Source: Tunturiibacter gelidiferens
GTDB lineage: Bacteria; Acidobacteriota; Terriglobia; Terriglobales; Acidobacteriaceae
Direction of reading: 5' to 3'
Length of the DNA: 64,000 nt
Assembly: GCF_014201335.1 (NCBI RefSeq)
Contig: NZ_JACHEB010000002.1
Coordinates: 248,001-312,000 of the forward strand
Positions 10,849-19,837 of this stretch are shown here, in pieces. Below the pieces are notes generated by a model. The model did no database searches. It was not told the DNA's origin and saw nothing but the letters and a program-made list of their open reading frames with translations. The position numbers and the translations under genes were made by a program. How positions within the stretch are numbered: the stretch's first letter is position 1; every line of letters begins with the position of its first letter.

Positions 10849-12213
10849 ATGAAGACGAATTTGAAGACCAAAGTCCAATCTGATCGAGAAATCATCGAGG
10901 GCCTTTTGTTCGAGCCGGGCTCGAAGCGGGCAGCACACAATCAGGGAGTTTCTACAGGATATAGATTGCGGACTCTCGAGGGTTTGGAGGAGTTCTTCTG
11001 GCTCTCCGAGGTCACGAATCCGCATCCCGCGATGGTTGTCGCCGAGGTGGAAGGCCGGACCACGGTGGACGACTGGCGGCGGGCGCTTGATGAGGTGGCC
11101 GAGCGATACCCGCTGCTTTCGGTTCGTATTCGCAAGGAACGGGGCGAGCGTCCTTACTTCGAGACGGTGCCGGATGCAGAGATTCCATTGCGTGTGGTAG
11201 CGCTGGAGGGAGTGGATCTTGACTACCTGGCTGCGGAGGAGACGGTCACATCCTTTGGATATGGAGACAGTGTGCTGGCGCGTGCCACCCTGTGCCACAG
11301 TGCTGAGCGCTGCGTGATTCTGTTTTCGGCGCATCATGCGATCACCGATGGCAAGACCAATGTCCGAATCGTGGAGGACCTGGTCGCCGCTGCTTCGGGG
11401 GAGTATCTGGCACCTCGCTTTCCGGTGCTTCCAGCGCTGGGCGAGTTCTTTGGGCTCGGTGAACCTGGACCTTATGTTGAGGTCTCTGCTGCTGCGAAGG
11501 CGCCTGCGTCCTATGTGCGTTTTGATATGCCAGTGCCCAGGGTGGAACGTCATCATTTTGAAGCGAGCGATCTGAAGGCAGTGTGGGCGACTGCCAACGA
11601 GGAGGGTACAACTGTGCATGGCGCTCTGCTGGCGGCGTTCCTTCTTGCGGGGAGGCAACTTGCGGAGCGGTGGCGCACTTCGCCAGTGGTATGCCTTTCG
11701 CCGATAGATCTTCGGCCTATGTTGGAACTCTACGGCGTACCAGGTCCGATCATCGGGGTGCATCCTTCGGTGATGCAGCCGTCGGACAATCTTCCGTTCT
11801 GGGAGTTCGCCCGCGCGCTGAAGAAAGACATGTTGCCTTCACAGACCAAAGAGGTGACGGCGAAGTCGATGAAGGCCGTGCGTGACGTGTTGGACAGGGA
11901 GGGCGATCCGGATGATCCGAAGACGATCGACCCGGAGGGATTTTTCAAGCATGACCTGATGATCAGCAACTACGGCGATCCGGGGGTGAGAACCAACTTT
12001 GGAAGGCTGACGATCAGGGCGCTGTATCCGTCGGTGGTCAGTGGAGTCGGCGACACGCAAACGATCTCGATGGTCACGGTCGATGGGACACTGTACATCA
12101 CTCACGCGAGCCGGCAGCCGTTCCGTTTGCTGGTGGAAGACGCGCTGGCCATTCTTCGGGATGCGTGTGCTGTCTCTTCGTTAATGAAGGGTGAGGTAAA
12201 GGCTCGGCGGTAG
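10849..12213 (+). CDS. Condensation-domain (PapA/alcohol acyltransferase-like) protein
   Basis: A stand-alone 454-residue acyltransferase of the chloramphenicol-acetyltransferase/condensation superfamily. The catalytic HHxxxDG motif is present as HHAITDG at 162-168. The N-terminal half carries WRRALDEVAERYPLLSVRIR, typical of the first half-fold. Downstream are GALLAAFLLAGRQLA and VVCLSPIDLRPML, matching the second half-fold. There are no carrier or adenylation domains in it or next to it, so it resembles PapA5-like or wax-ester-type acyltransferases rather than a complete peptide synthetase module. It is cytosolic and probably monocistronic, with a good terminator after it. Substrates cannot be inferred. 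Confidence 0.83.
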   Translation: MKTNLKTKVQSDREIIEGLLFEPGSKRAAHNQGVSTGYRLRTLEGLEEFFWLSEVTNPHPAMVVAEVEGRTTVDDWRRALDEVAERYPLLSVRIRKERGERPYFETVPDAEIPLRVVALEGVDLDYLAAEETVTSFGYGDSVLARATLCHSAERCVILFSAHHAITDGKTNVRIVEDLVAAASGEYLAPRFPVLPALGEFFGLGEPGPYVEVSAAAKAPASYVRFDMPVPRVERHHFEASDLKAVWATANEEGTTVHGALLAAFLLAGRQLAERWRTSPVVCLSPIDLRPMLELYGVPGPIIGVHPSVMQPSDNLPFWEFARALKKDMLPSQTKEVTAKSMKAVRDVLDREGDPDDPKTIDPEGFFKHDLMISNYGDPGVRTNFGRLTIRALYPSVVSGVGDTQTISMVTVDGTLYITHASRQPFRLLVEDALAILRDACAVSSLMKGEVKARR

Positions 12214-12232
12214 GTTGTCGAGGTAAGGAACG

Positions 12233-12263
12233 ATGCGCATCTCGTGCTACGCGAGGTGCGCAT
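12233..12263 (+). terminator. Intrinsic terminator after the condensation-domain gene
   Basis: A 12-bp stem (12233-12244 with 12252-12263, one G-T pair) and a 7-nt loop are followed by TGTTTTG. It sits between two convergent genes and may serve both. Confidence 0.75.
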
Positions 12264-12280
12264 TGTTTTGACAGGAGAAG

Positions 12281-15208
12281 CTAGGGGAGATCGACGAGTA
12301 TGCGGGTGCCGGAGGTGAAGACGATATAGCTGCCCGAGACGGCTGAGGCTCCGTTGTAGGGTACGGTGGTTGTTCCTGCGTGCGGAAGGGTTTCGGTCCA
12401 GGTTGCGGCGCCGGTGGTGAGGGAGTAGATGGAGTAGGTGGCGGGGGAGTAGATGGAGTTGGAGTCGACGGTGATGAAGCCGCTTGCGAGCTGTGGAGAG
12501 GTTTGGAGCGGGGCGAGCTGCGGGAGTGCGGTGAGAGTGGTAAGCTGTGTGCCGGTGGCATCGTAGATGACGGCACCGGTGTAGGGCGGGTAGGAGTTGG
12601 TTCCGAGCGGGCCGAATGTGTTTACGAGGACTCGGTTGTTGTCGATCCAGCCTACTGCGAAGCCATTGACTGTGGCGGCGAGGGCACCGTTTTTGTAGAT
12701 GTTGGTGGTGGATGTGGAGGAGTACTCTCCGGTGGAGACGGCGACGAGTGTGCCATCGGGGGAGAGAAAGATGGGAGTGCTTCCGGTGTAGACGCCGGAG
12801 GGCGGGTGATCGGACCAGACAACGGGCGAACCGGAGAGCGGCGTGACCTGGCGGGTGTAGTCGAAGTACAAGCCGTTGTAGGTGCCGAGGTATTGGCCGA
12901 GCGCGGTGCCTGAGTTGGAGAGGGTGAAGTCGAAGAGGAAGGGCGTTGCTGGGAGTTGGTCGTTGTACTCGTAGAGGAAGGTGTTGGTGAGGGTGCCTGC
13001 GGGGAATGAGTAGATGTTGAGGGTTCGGTCAGGCTCGTATTGGGAGTCTATGTCGCTGGCTTTGGCGGCGAGGACGGTTCCGTCCGTGGAGAGCGCGAGC
13101 TTTGAGCTGGTGAAGTTGATGGCATCGATTGCGGTTTGTGAAGAGGGTTCGAAGTCGAGAATTTTTCCGCTGGCGGTGGCGATGGCTACCCGATTGGGAG
13201 ATGCTGCGATGCTGAAGGCGTTACCGTAGCCGAAGAAGCGCGGCGTGGTGGCGGCGCTGGGGCCGTCGAGGACGACGCCGTGCTGATTGCCGATGATCCA
13301 TTGGGTGGGAGAGATGGCGGCGAAGGCAGTTTCGTAGGCGACAGGCAGGGTGAAGGCGCCGCTTAGCGTTGGTGTTGTGCCAGAGAGATCAATAGTCGAC
13401 GCTGATCCTGTCCCGTAGGGAAGCACGCCGAGAGTGGAACCGGAGGGGATGATGGCGGTGTCGGCGCCGAAGGTGAAGGTGGTGGAGGGGGCCGTGGCAC
13501 CAACTGAGTAGAGGCTAAGAATGTTTACAGGGTAAGTCCAGAACCAATTGGCGTAGCCGTTGAGACTTGTGGTGCTGTCGAGAGTAAGAAAGGTGCCCTG
13601 TTGAACGGAGTCGGCGGAGTAGATGTAGATATCGAAGGCAGGCGGAGTGGCGGGGGGACTGAGGTTTGGGGTGTTAGTGATGAAGTGGCTGCCGTCGGTG
13701 AACCAGGTGTTGAAGTTGGCAGTGAAGGCGGGACCTACTGAGGAGGTCCCACTGGGAACGGAGTCGGATTCGATGACGTTGGTGCCGGCAGGGCCGAGGG
13801 CGATTTTAATTTGTCCGGGTGCGGCGAAGGCTTTTGCTTTGGAGTAGTCGCCGGGGCGATTGAAGAGGAGATGGCCGTCGGTGGTGCTCCAGACGGAGAG
13901 ACCGGAGGCATAGCCGGAGGCGATGTAGCTGCCGTCGGTCGCGAGTTTCCACCAGGCGTTCACGGCCGGGACAGGGTCGAGGCTGGGCGCGGTAAGGGTC
14001 GTGATGAGGCTGCCATCAGCACTGGAGTGGATCTCGACTGCATTTGCGGTGCCGATGGCCAGAACGGAGCCGGCCATGTCGGCTGGATACGGGGTGGTGA
14101 TGTTCTGGACGAGCGGATCGACACTGGCGAGCTCGGCTGTTGTGGTGTAGTTCCAGAGCGCCCAATGGCCGCTGGTGTCCTGACTGAAGAGGCGGGTGGG
14201 CTGAAGGCGGAGGACGGCAAGCGAATTGGCGTGGCCGAGATCGATCAGGCTGAAGACGCTGAAACTGTTGACTGCGATCGTAAGGTTAGCGGTGGTCGAG
14301 CCTGCGGAATTTGTTGCGGTGACGGTGTAGGTGGCTTTAGCGGTGACGGTGGTGGGAGTGCCGGAGACTGCTCCTGTCGATGCGTTGAGGCTGATGCCTG
14401 CTGGAAGCGCAGGGCTGACAGTGTAGGTGGAGACAGTGCCGGTGACGCTGGGAGTGTCTGTGGTGATGGCTTGACCGACATTCGAGGTGATGGTGGTTTG
14501 CGGATAGACGAGTTTGGTTGGCGGCGCGAGGGTTACTGCGATCTGTATGGTTGCGGTGGTGCTGCCGGCAGAGTTGGCTGCTGTGATGGTGTAGGTAGCT
14601 TGAACGGTGGCGGTGGTGGGAGTGCCGGAGATTGCTCCAGTTGACGCGGTGAGGCCGATGCCCGCGGGAAGCGCAGGGCTGACGGTGAAGCTGACTGCAG
14701 TGCCTGTGACGCTGGGAGTATCGGTGGTGATGGCCTGGCCAACAATTGCAGAGATGGAGGTTTGGGGATAGACCAGATTTGTTGGTGGAGCAAGATTCAC
14801 GGCGATCTGTATGGTTGCGGTGGTGCTGCCAGAGGAGTTTGTCGCGGATATGGTGTAGCCGGCCTGCGCGGTGGCGGAGGTGGGGGTGCCGGAGATTGCT
14901 CCAGTCGAAGCGCTGAGGCTGAGGCCTGACGGGAGTGCAGGGCTGACGGTGAAGCTGGTGGGAGCGCCGGTGACGCTGGGAGTGTCGGTGGTGATGGCCT
15001 GGCCGACGATTGCGACGACGTTGGTTTGTGGGTAGACCAGGTTTGTTGGAGCGGCTCCGTTTGTCGGTGGGGGGTTGTTGCCTGAAGAACTACCGCCGCA
15101 GCCTGTCATCGCGGCGATGAGAAATGCAAGGATGACGACAAAGGTAAGGCGAAGGAGAGCGCGAAACGATGGGTCTTCCTTGACCAGGAGCACAGGCTTG
15201 CTATTCAT
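12281..15208 (-). CDS. Lipoprotein with three tandem Ig-like (He_PIG) repeats and a propeller-like C-terminus
   Basis: 975 residues. A membrane-spanning signal ends at a lipobox (AAMTGC, Cys37), then a Gly/Ser/Pro linker. Residues 54-317 are three 88-residue Ig-like repeats, each with LVYPQT, VGQAITTDTPSVTG, SPALPxGxxLxASTGA and a TTAT/TTAN strand. The remaining 650 residues have no recognised signature but show short recurring strands (ISPTQWIIGNQHG, LSTDGTVLAAKAS, LSPDGTLVAVSTG) like the blades of a WD40/YncE-type beta-propeller. Probably an outer-membrane or periplasmic adhesion or scaffold protein. It is monocistronic and convergent with the acyltransferase gene. Function is not known. 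Confidence 0.82.
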   Translation of the reverse strand: MNSKPVLLVKEDPSFRALLRLTFVVILAFLIAAMTGCGGSSSGNNPPPTNGAAPTNLVYPQTNVVAIVGQAITTDTPSVTGAPTSFTVSPALPSGLSLSASTGAISGTPTSATAQAGYTISATNSSGSTTATIQIAVNLAPPTNLVYPQTSISAIVGQAITTDTPSVTGTAVSFTVSPALPAGIGLTASTGAISGTPTTATVQATYTITAANSAGSTTATIQIAVTLAPPTKLVYPQTTITSNVGQAITTDTPSVTGTVSTYTVSPALPAGISLNASTGAVSGTPTTVTAKATYTVTATNSAGSTTANLTIAVNSFSVFSLIDLGHANSLAVLRLQPTRLFSQDTSGHWALWNYTTTAELASVDPLVQNITTPYPADMAGSVLAIGTANAVEIHSSADGSLITTLTAPSLDPVPAVNAWWKLATDGSYIASGYASGLSVWSTTDGHLLFNRPGDYSKAKAFAAPGQIKIALGPAGTNVIESDSVPSGTSSVGPAFTANFNTWFTDGSHFITNTPNLSPPATPPAFDIYIYSADSVQQGTFLTLDSTTSLNGYANWFWTYPVNILSLYSVGATAPSTTFTFGADTAIIPSGSTLGVLPYGTGSASTIDLSGTTPTLSGAFTLPVAYETAFAAISPTQWIIGNQHGVVLDGPSAATTPRFFGYGNAFSIAASPNRVAIATASGKILDFEPSSQTAIDAINFTSSKLALSTDGTVLAAKASDIDSQYEPDRTLNIYSFPAGTLTNTFLYEYNDQLPATPFLFDFTLSNSGTALGQYLGTYNGLYFDYTRQVTPLSGSPVVWSDHPPSGVYTGSTPIFLSPDGTLVAVSTGEYSSTSTTNIYKNGALAATVNGFAVGWIDNNRVLVNTFGPLGTNSYPPYTGAVIYDATGTQLTTLTALPQLAPLQTSPQLASGFITVDSNSIYSPATYSIYSLTTGAATWTETLPHAGTTTVPYNGASAVSGSYIVFTSGTRILVDLP
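14258..15049 (-). repeat. Three tandem 264-bp coding repeats
   Basis: Units at 15049-14786, 14785-14522 and 14521-14258 encode the three Ig-like domains. They are exactly equal in length and highly similar in both DNA and protein, so they probably arose by recent tandem duplication and could expand or contract by recombination. Confidence 0.85.
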
Positions 15209-15434
15209 GGCGCTTAACCGATCTGATTACAGCGGAACTCTACCACTGCTCGTCTGAAATGTGCCGGCAAAGTTGCTACATAGAAAGCGTCATTCAGTCT
15301 TACAGTAAATCGTGCTCTTTTTCTGTCTTTTTGCCACACTGCGACCGGGGCAGGATGCGAAGATGTTTGTGGCGAGATTGGCAGCAAGCTGTAGTCGCAG
15401 GGATCTGCGATCATCACGATGTTTGGGAGGGTCT

Positions 15435-16187
15435 ATGAGCGACGTTGTGGCAGTGGAGGCGCAGTCGGGGCAGCCGGCGTTGAGCCAGGTGGAGCGGGTG
15501 GTGGATACGTTTGTCGCTCCGTCGAAGACGTTCACGGATATCCTGCGGAATACGAGCTGGTGGCTGCCGTTTCTGCTGGCGGTGGTGGTGTCGATTGGGG
15601 TGACGTTCGCGATCGATCGGCAGGTCGGGTTTGGGCGCGTGGTGGAGAACGTGATTTTGGACAGCCCGAAGCAGGAAGAACAGATGCAGAGCCTGCCGCC
15701 GGATCAACGGGCGGCGAGAGTGAGTGCCATGACGGGCGGGTACAAGTATGTGACGTACGCGACGCCGGTGATTATCTTGATTATTTCGGCGATTGGGGCG
15801 CTGATTAACTGGGGGAGCTTCAATGTCGGGCTGGGAGCGAAGACGACGTTTGGGCAGATGTTTTGCGTGTGGATGTATGCTTCGCTACCGAGGCTGCTGA
15901 GCGGGCTACTGACGTTGGTTACGGTTCTGTTTGGGGGGAACGCGGAGAGCTTCAACATTAAAAATCCGGTGGGGACGAACCTGGCGTACTTTATGCCGGA
16001 TGCGGCGCCGTGGCTGAAGACGGCACTGAGTTTTTTTGATGTGATCGGGATCTGGAATCTGGTGCTGCTGGTGATTGGGACCTCGATTGTGGCGAAGGTG
16101 AGCCGGGGTAAGGCTGCGGCTGTGGTGGTCGGGTGGTGGGTGATTGTGCTGGTGTTGAGCGTGATCACGGCGGCGGTGAGCGGATAG
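15435..16187 (+). CDS. YIP1 family membrane protein
   Basis: About 250 residues with a cytosolic N-terminus followed by four or five hydrophobic segments (WWLPFLLAVVVSIGVTFAI; VIILIISAIGALINWGSF; LPRLLSGLLTLVTVLFGG; LVLLVIGTSIVAKV; VVGWWVIVLVLSVITAAV). The spacing, the conserved GAKTTFGQMF step and the proline in the third segment fit the Yip1 domain, a small integral membrane family with no settled bacterial function. The start at 15435 is preferred over upstream in-frame starts because GGGAGGGTCT lies directly before it. It is divergent from the Ig-repeat lipoprotein. Confidence 0.85.
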   Translation: MSDVVAVEAQSGQPALSQVERVVDTFVAPSKTFTDILRNTSWWLPFLLAVVVSIGVTFAIDRQVGFGRVVENVILDSPKQEEQMQSLPPDQRAARVSAMTGGYKYVTYATPVIILIISAIGALINWGSFNVGLGAKTTFGQMFCVWMYASLPRLLSGLLTLVTVLFGGNAESFNIKNPVGTNLAYFMPDAAPWLKTALSFFDVIGIWNLVLLVIGTSIVAKVSRGKAAAVVVGWWVIVLVLSVITAAVSG

Positions 16188-16239
16188 GGTCTTCTGGCCA
16201 CCAACGGGTCCGCGGCCAGGATTTTGAGTTGCCTTGGGT

Positions 16240-16320
16240 TCGCCCTGCGCGGGCGGCGGTCACTTCGTGACATGTATACCGGCTGCGACCCAGGCCTCCC
16301 GATGGTCGGCAGAAGATTTC
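16240..16320. repeat. Degenerate copy of a dispersed intergenic repeat
   Basis: Shares GGCGGTCACTTCGTGAC (16255-16271) with the copy at 22207-22223, followed at a similar distance by CCTCCCGATGGTCGGC, which resembles the CCTCCCxTTGGTCGGA end of the other copies. It fills the space between the YIP1 and esterase stop codons. Confidence 0.6.
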
Positions 16321-16325
16321 GCGTG

Positions 16326-17855
16326 CTACTGGGGCTGAGTTGGCGGCTGGAGTGAGGTGAAGGTGGCGGCGGGGAGGTTGGCTCCGTTGTAGAGGTTGGC
16401 CTGGGGGAAGTTGGGCCAGGCGTAACGGACGTACTGCGGGTTGGGAATAGCGGGGCTGGCGACGATGACGGTGTCGCCGTCGGGTGCGTGTTCGATGTGG
16501 GCGTTGGCGCGGAGGAAGACACGGTCGGCACCGGCTACTTCGAAGCCCTCGAGAGCGCCGAGTTTGGCGTGGAGGCCTTTGGAGTCGTCGAACCAGACGT
16601 GCATGGCGCCCTTGTCGGGGTAGGCGAGGCGGAAGAGAGGGCCAGAGGCGGCGATGTCTTCGTTGTAGACTAGGCGGCGAGCGAGTAGGGAGAGGCGCTC
16701 GCCTACGGCTTGCTTGTTGGCGGGGTGGACGTTGTGCTCGTTGCCGATATCGATCGTGACGGCCATGCCGGTATTGGCGAGGGAGAGGGTTTTGCGCTGG
16801 GCGTCGCGGAGTTCTCCCCAGTCTTCCTTGGGGGAACTGGCGAAGGCGGAGATCTGGACGTAGAGGAAGGGGAGGTTGCCCTGGGCCCAGTGTTCGCGCC
16901 AGTCCTCGATGAGGGTCGGGAAGAGTTTGTCGTAGAGGCCGGCGGTGCTGAGGGCGGAGTTGGCTTCGCCCTGGTACCAGATGACGCCCTTGATCGGCAG
17001 CGGAGTGAAGGGCGCGACCATCGCGTTGTAGAGGGCGGCGGGGCGCCAGGAGTCGGGGTTTGGGTGCCAGTCGCGCTCGGGCGTGGACTTGCCTTCGGCA
17101 TGGGCTTGCTTGTCGAGGGCCTCGAAGCGGATCACAGTGGGCTCGCGGTCCATCTTTTCGGCTCGGGTGGCGAAGACCGGCATGAGGGAGGCGTTGGCGC
17201 CGAGGGCGTTCATGCTGGTCCAGGCTTCGGCGGGGGTGCCTCCCCAGGTGGAGTCGATGAGGCCGATGGGGATATGCTGCTGTTTGTCGGCGAGGGCTTT
17301 TTGGAGATCGCGTGCGAAGAAGTAGGCGACAGCGGAGAAGTCTTTTGCGGTGTCGGGAGTACAGATGGACCAGCCGGTGGCGGATTTGACGTCTTCGCGG
17401 GGGTAATCGGAGGCGTCCTTGTCGATGCGGAAAAGGCGGATGTCGGGGTAGTTGGCGTCCGCGATCTCTTTGTCGGCGTTTTCGATATGGGTGTCGGGCG
17501 CGAAGCCGGAGAGGGGCATCTCCATGTTGGATTGGCCGGAGGCGAACCAGAGATCGCCGAGGAGGATGTCGTCGTAGGTGATGGTGTTGGTGCTGTGGAC
17601 GGTGAGAGTGTAGGGGCCTCCGGCGGGCTGTGCGGGGAGGTAGATACTCCAGCGGCCGGCGGCGTCGGTGATGGCGGTGTTGGTGAGGTTGTGGAAGGTG
17701 GCGGTAATGGACTCGCCGGGGGTGGCGCTGCCCCAGATGTGAATGGGCATGTCGCGCTGGAGAATCATGTGGCTGGAAAAGATTTTGGGGAGGGAGACTT
17801 CGGCTTGGGTGGTGAGGGTGGCGGCGAGGAGGCAGAGGGTGAGGCGAAGCTTCAT
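16326..17855 (-). CDS. Sialate O-acetylesterase-like SGNH hydrolase
   Basis: Secreted esterase of 509 residues that removes acetyl groups from glycans; the true substrate may be plant or bacterial polysaccharide rather than sialic acid. A cleavable signal (MKLRLTLCLLAATLTTQA) precedes the diagnostic start of the family, SLPKIFSSHMILQRDMPIHI, with a beta-rich domain. Block I of the SGNH fold is FASGQSNMEMP (catalytic Ser). GVIWYQGEANS follows, and the catalytic Asp/His pair lies in NEHNVHPANKQAVGERL. It is monocistronic; its neighbours say nothing about the pathway, but the GH3 gene in the same window fits a saprophytic, polysaccharide-degrading life. Confidence 0.9.
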   Translation of the reverse strand: MKLRLTLCLLAATLTTQAEVSLPKIFSSHMILQRDMPIHIWGSATPGESITATFHNLTNTAITDAAGRWSIYLPAQPAGGPYTLTVHSTNTITYDDILLGDLWFASGQSNMEMPLSGFAPDTHIENADKEIADANYPDIRLFRIDKDASDYPREDVKSATGWSICTPDTAKDFSAVAYFFARDLQKALADKQQHIPIGLIDSTWGGTPAEAWTSMNALGANASLMPVFATRAEKMDREPTVIRFEALDKQAHAEGKSTPERDWHPNPDSWRPAALYNAMVAPFTPLPIKGVIWYQGEANSALSTAGLYDKLFPTLIEDWREHWAQGNLPFLYVQISAFASSPKEDWGELRDAQRKTLSLANTGMAVTIDIGNEHNVHPANKQAVGERLSLLARRLVYNEDIAASGPLFRLAYPDKGAMHVWFDDSKGLHAKLGALEGFEVAGADRVFLRANAHIEHAPDGDTVIVASPAIPNPQYVRYAWPNFPQANLYNGANLPAATFTSLQPPTQPQ

Positions 17856-18195
17856 TCAGGGTCTCCGACTACATTTATAACTGGGCGGCGAATGTGTTGA
17901 CGATGGTGGGGTGGGGAAGGTTTCGTTTAGGTAGGTAGAGCGGGAGTTTGACGTTAAAAGCGAAATACGGGGGTCTCTCCACTACGCGCTTCGCGATGAG
18001 ACTGCGAAGTGCTTCGGTCGAGATGACGATGCTTTGGATGGGAGATGAGGGAGAGGCAAGAGGCAACTGCGACTGCAAATACAGGGATCCTTCCCCTTCG
18101 GCTACGCTCAGGGTCAGGATGACGATTGTTTGAGGGAAGCGAGAAGCGAAGAGGCCCGACTTTTGCCGGGCCTCAATAATGATTTTGCTGAGAGA
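17856..18195. other. Intergenic with two related repeat-like units
   Basis: Between the esterase start and the fabF stop I see no gene. Two segments near 18019-18040 and 18111-18132 are similar (GGTCGAGATGACGATGCTTTG and GGTCAGGATGACGATTGTTTG), each preceded by a TTCGG-containing stretch. This composition is typical of dispersed intergenic repeats in this group of bacteria (from memory, not checked). The fabF terminator lies at the right end. Confidence 0.45.
18151..18174 (-). terminator. Terminator-like hairpin after fabF
   Basis: An 8-bp perfect stem, GAGGCCCG with CGGGCCTC, encloses an 8-nt loop and lies 22 bases beyond the fabF stop codon. It lacks a long T run on the transcribed side. 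Confidence 0.6.
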
Positions 18196-19446
18196 CTATT
18201 CGGTCCAGCGTTTGAAGACGAGGGAGCCGTTGGTGCCACCGAAGCCGAAGGAGTTCGAGAGCGCGTAGTCGATCTTGGCGGGCAGAGGTTTGTTGGGGAC
18301 GTAGTTGAGGCGGCACTGAGGATCGAGTTCGACGATGTTCATCGTCGGAGGAGCGATCTGGTGCTGCATGGCGAGGATGGTAATGCCGGCCTCGAGGCCG
18401 CCGGCTCCGCCGAGGAGGTGGCCGGTCATGGATTTGGTGGAGCTGACCAAGAGCTTGCCGCCGATGGCGCGCTCGCCGAAGACGTTCTCGATGGCCTTCG
18501 ATTCGAGGGCGTCACCGAGAGGGGTCGAGGTCGCGTGAGCGTTGACGTAGTCGATTTGGTCGGGCGAGATGCCGGCGACTTTGAGCGCGTGCTGCATGGA
18601 GCGGTAGCAGCCTTCGCCTTCGGGGGCCATGCCAGTCATGTGGAAGGCGTCCGCAGAGAGGCCGTAGCCGAGGACTTCGGCGAGGATCTTTGCGCCGCGG
18701 GCTTTGGCAGACTCGAGCTCTTCGAGGATGAGGATGCCGGCGCCTTCGCCGACCACGAAGCCGTCGCGATCCTTGTCGAAGGGGCGGCTGGCATGCTGGG
18801 GGTCGTCGTTGCGGGTGGAGAGAGCACGCATGGCGGCGAAACCTGCCACGCCGAGTGGAGTGATGGAGGCTTCGGTGCCACCGGCGATCATGGCGTCGGC
18901 ATCGCCGCGCTGAATGATGCGGAAGGCGTCGCCGATGGAGTGCGCTGAGGTAGTGCAGGCGGTTGCTGTTGCTTCGTTGGGCCCGCGTGCGCCGTACTTG
19001 ATGGAGACGTGGCCGGCGGCGAGGTTGATGATGGAGCCGGGGATGAAGAAGGGCGAGACTTTGCGCGGGCCACCGGAGAGCAGGTTGGAATGTTCGCGCT
19101 CGATGACGTCAAATCCGCCGATGCCGGAGCCGATATGGACTCCTACCTGATCGTGGTTCTCTTCGGTGATCTTGAGGCCGGAGTGGGCCATCGCTTCGGC
19201 GGCAGCGGCCAGAGCGAAGTGGATAAAGCGACCCATCTTTCGGGACTCTTTTTTGTCGACGAAGAGGAGAGGATCGAAGTCCTTGACCTCAGCGGCGAAA
19301 CGGACTGGATGGCCGGTTAGATCAAAGGCTTTGATCTCGGCCATACCGCTGCGACCGGCCATGAGACCTTCCCAGACCTCAGGGGCGGTTTTGCCGACCC
19401 CGCAGATCAAGCCAAGGCCGGTGACGACTACGCGACGATGCTCCAT
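18196..19446 (-). CDS. fabF: Beta-ketoacyl-ACP synthase II
   Basis: Elongates fatty acids by decarboxylative condensation of malonyl-ACP with acyl-ACP in the cytosol. 416 residues, full length. The Cys-His-His triad is intact: Cys164 in TATACTTSAHS, His304 in VNAHATSTPLGD and His343 in STKSMTGHLLGGAGG. The C-terminal NSFGFGGTN loop is also present. It begins 3 bp after the acpP stop and surely shares its transcript, the usual acpP-fabF pairing. A hairpin follows the stop codon. Confidence 0.97.
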   Translation of the reverse strand: MEHRRVVVTGLGLICGVGKTAPEVWEGLMAGRSGMAEIKAFDLTGHPVRFAAEVKDFDPLLFVDKKESRKMGRFIHFALAAAAEAMAHSGLKITEENHDQVGVHIGSGIGGFDVIEREHSNLLSGGPRKVSPFFIPGSIINLAAGHVSIKYGARGPNEATATACTTSAHSIGDAFRIIQRGDADAMIAGGTEASITPLGVAGFAAMRALSTRNDDPQHASRPFDKDRDGFVVGEGAGILILEELESAKARGAKILAEVLGYGLSADAFHMTGMAPEGEGCYRSMQHALKVAGISPDQIDYVNAHATSTPLGDALESKAIENVFGERAIGGKLLVSSTKSMTGHLLGGAGGLEAGITILAMQHQIAPPTMNIVELDPQCRLNYVPNKPLPAKIDYALSNSFGFGGTNGSLVFKRWTE

Positions 19447-19449
19447 TGT

Positions 19450-19692
19450 TTACTTGGCCTTCTGGTTCTTTTCGATGTAGTCGACAGCATCTTTGACGGT
19501 CTTGATCTTCTCGGCGTCTTCGTCGGGGATCTGAATGTCGAAGGCTTCTTCGAACTGCATGACGAGTTCGACGACGTCGAGGGAGTCTGCACCGAGATCT
19601 TCCTGGAAGCTTGCGCCCGGGGTGACTTCCGCTTCATCCACCTGAAGCTGCTCGACAATAATCTGCTTTACCTTCTCGTCTACTGCTGCCAT
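19450..19692 (-). CDS. acpP: Acyl carrier protein
   Basis: 80 residues. Carries growing acyl chains on a phosphopantetheine arm attached to Ser37 in the canonical [15 protein letters not shown] motif. Helix IV and the acidic surface ([20 protein letters not shown]) match housekeeping ACPs of type II fatty acid synthesis. First gene of an acpP-fabF operon; the promoter should lie in the 140-bp spacer before rmuC. An AGGAGAACG stretch upstream provides the ribosome-binding site. Confidence 0.97.
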   Translation of the reverse strand: MAAVDEKVKQIIVEQLQVDEAEVTPGASFQEDLGADSLDVVELVMQFEEAFDIQIPDEDAEKIKTVKDAVDYIEKNQKAK

Positions 19693-19837
19693 TTCGTTCT
19701 CCTGTTTACGTCTGGAATCTGAAGCCTGGATATTTTGTCGCTATGAGGTCGACACGGCCAATCTCAAGCATACTGAGCGCCTCAGTGAGTGTAAAGCAAA
19801 GCGGGTATGGCTGCAGAAGCTGGCGGAAGGATCTTTT

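Noticed and set aside
16710..17900. 396-codon Gly/Val-rich open frame on the plus strand
   Set aside because: Antisense shadow of the sialate O-acetylesterase gene, which has a signal peptide and catalytic motifs.
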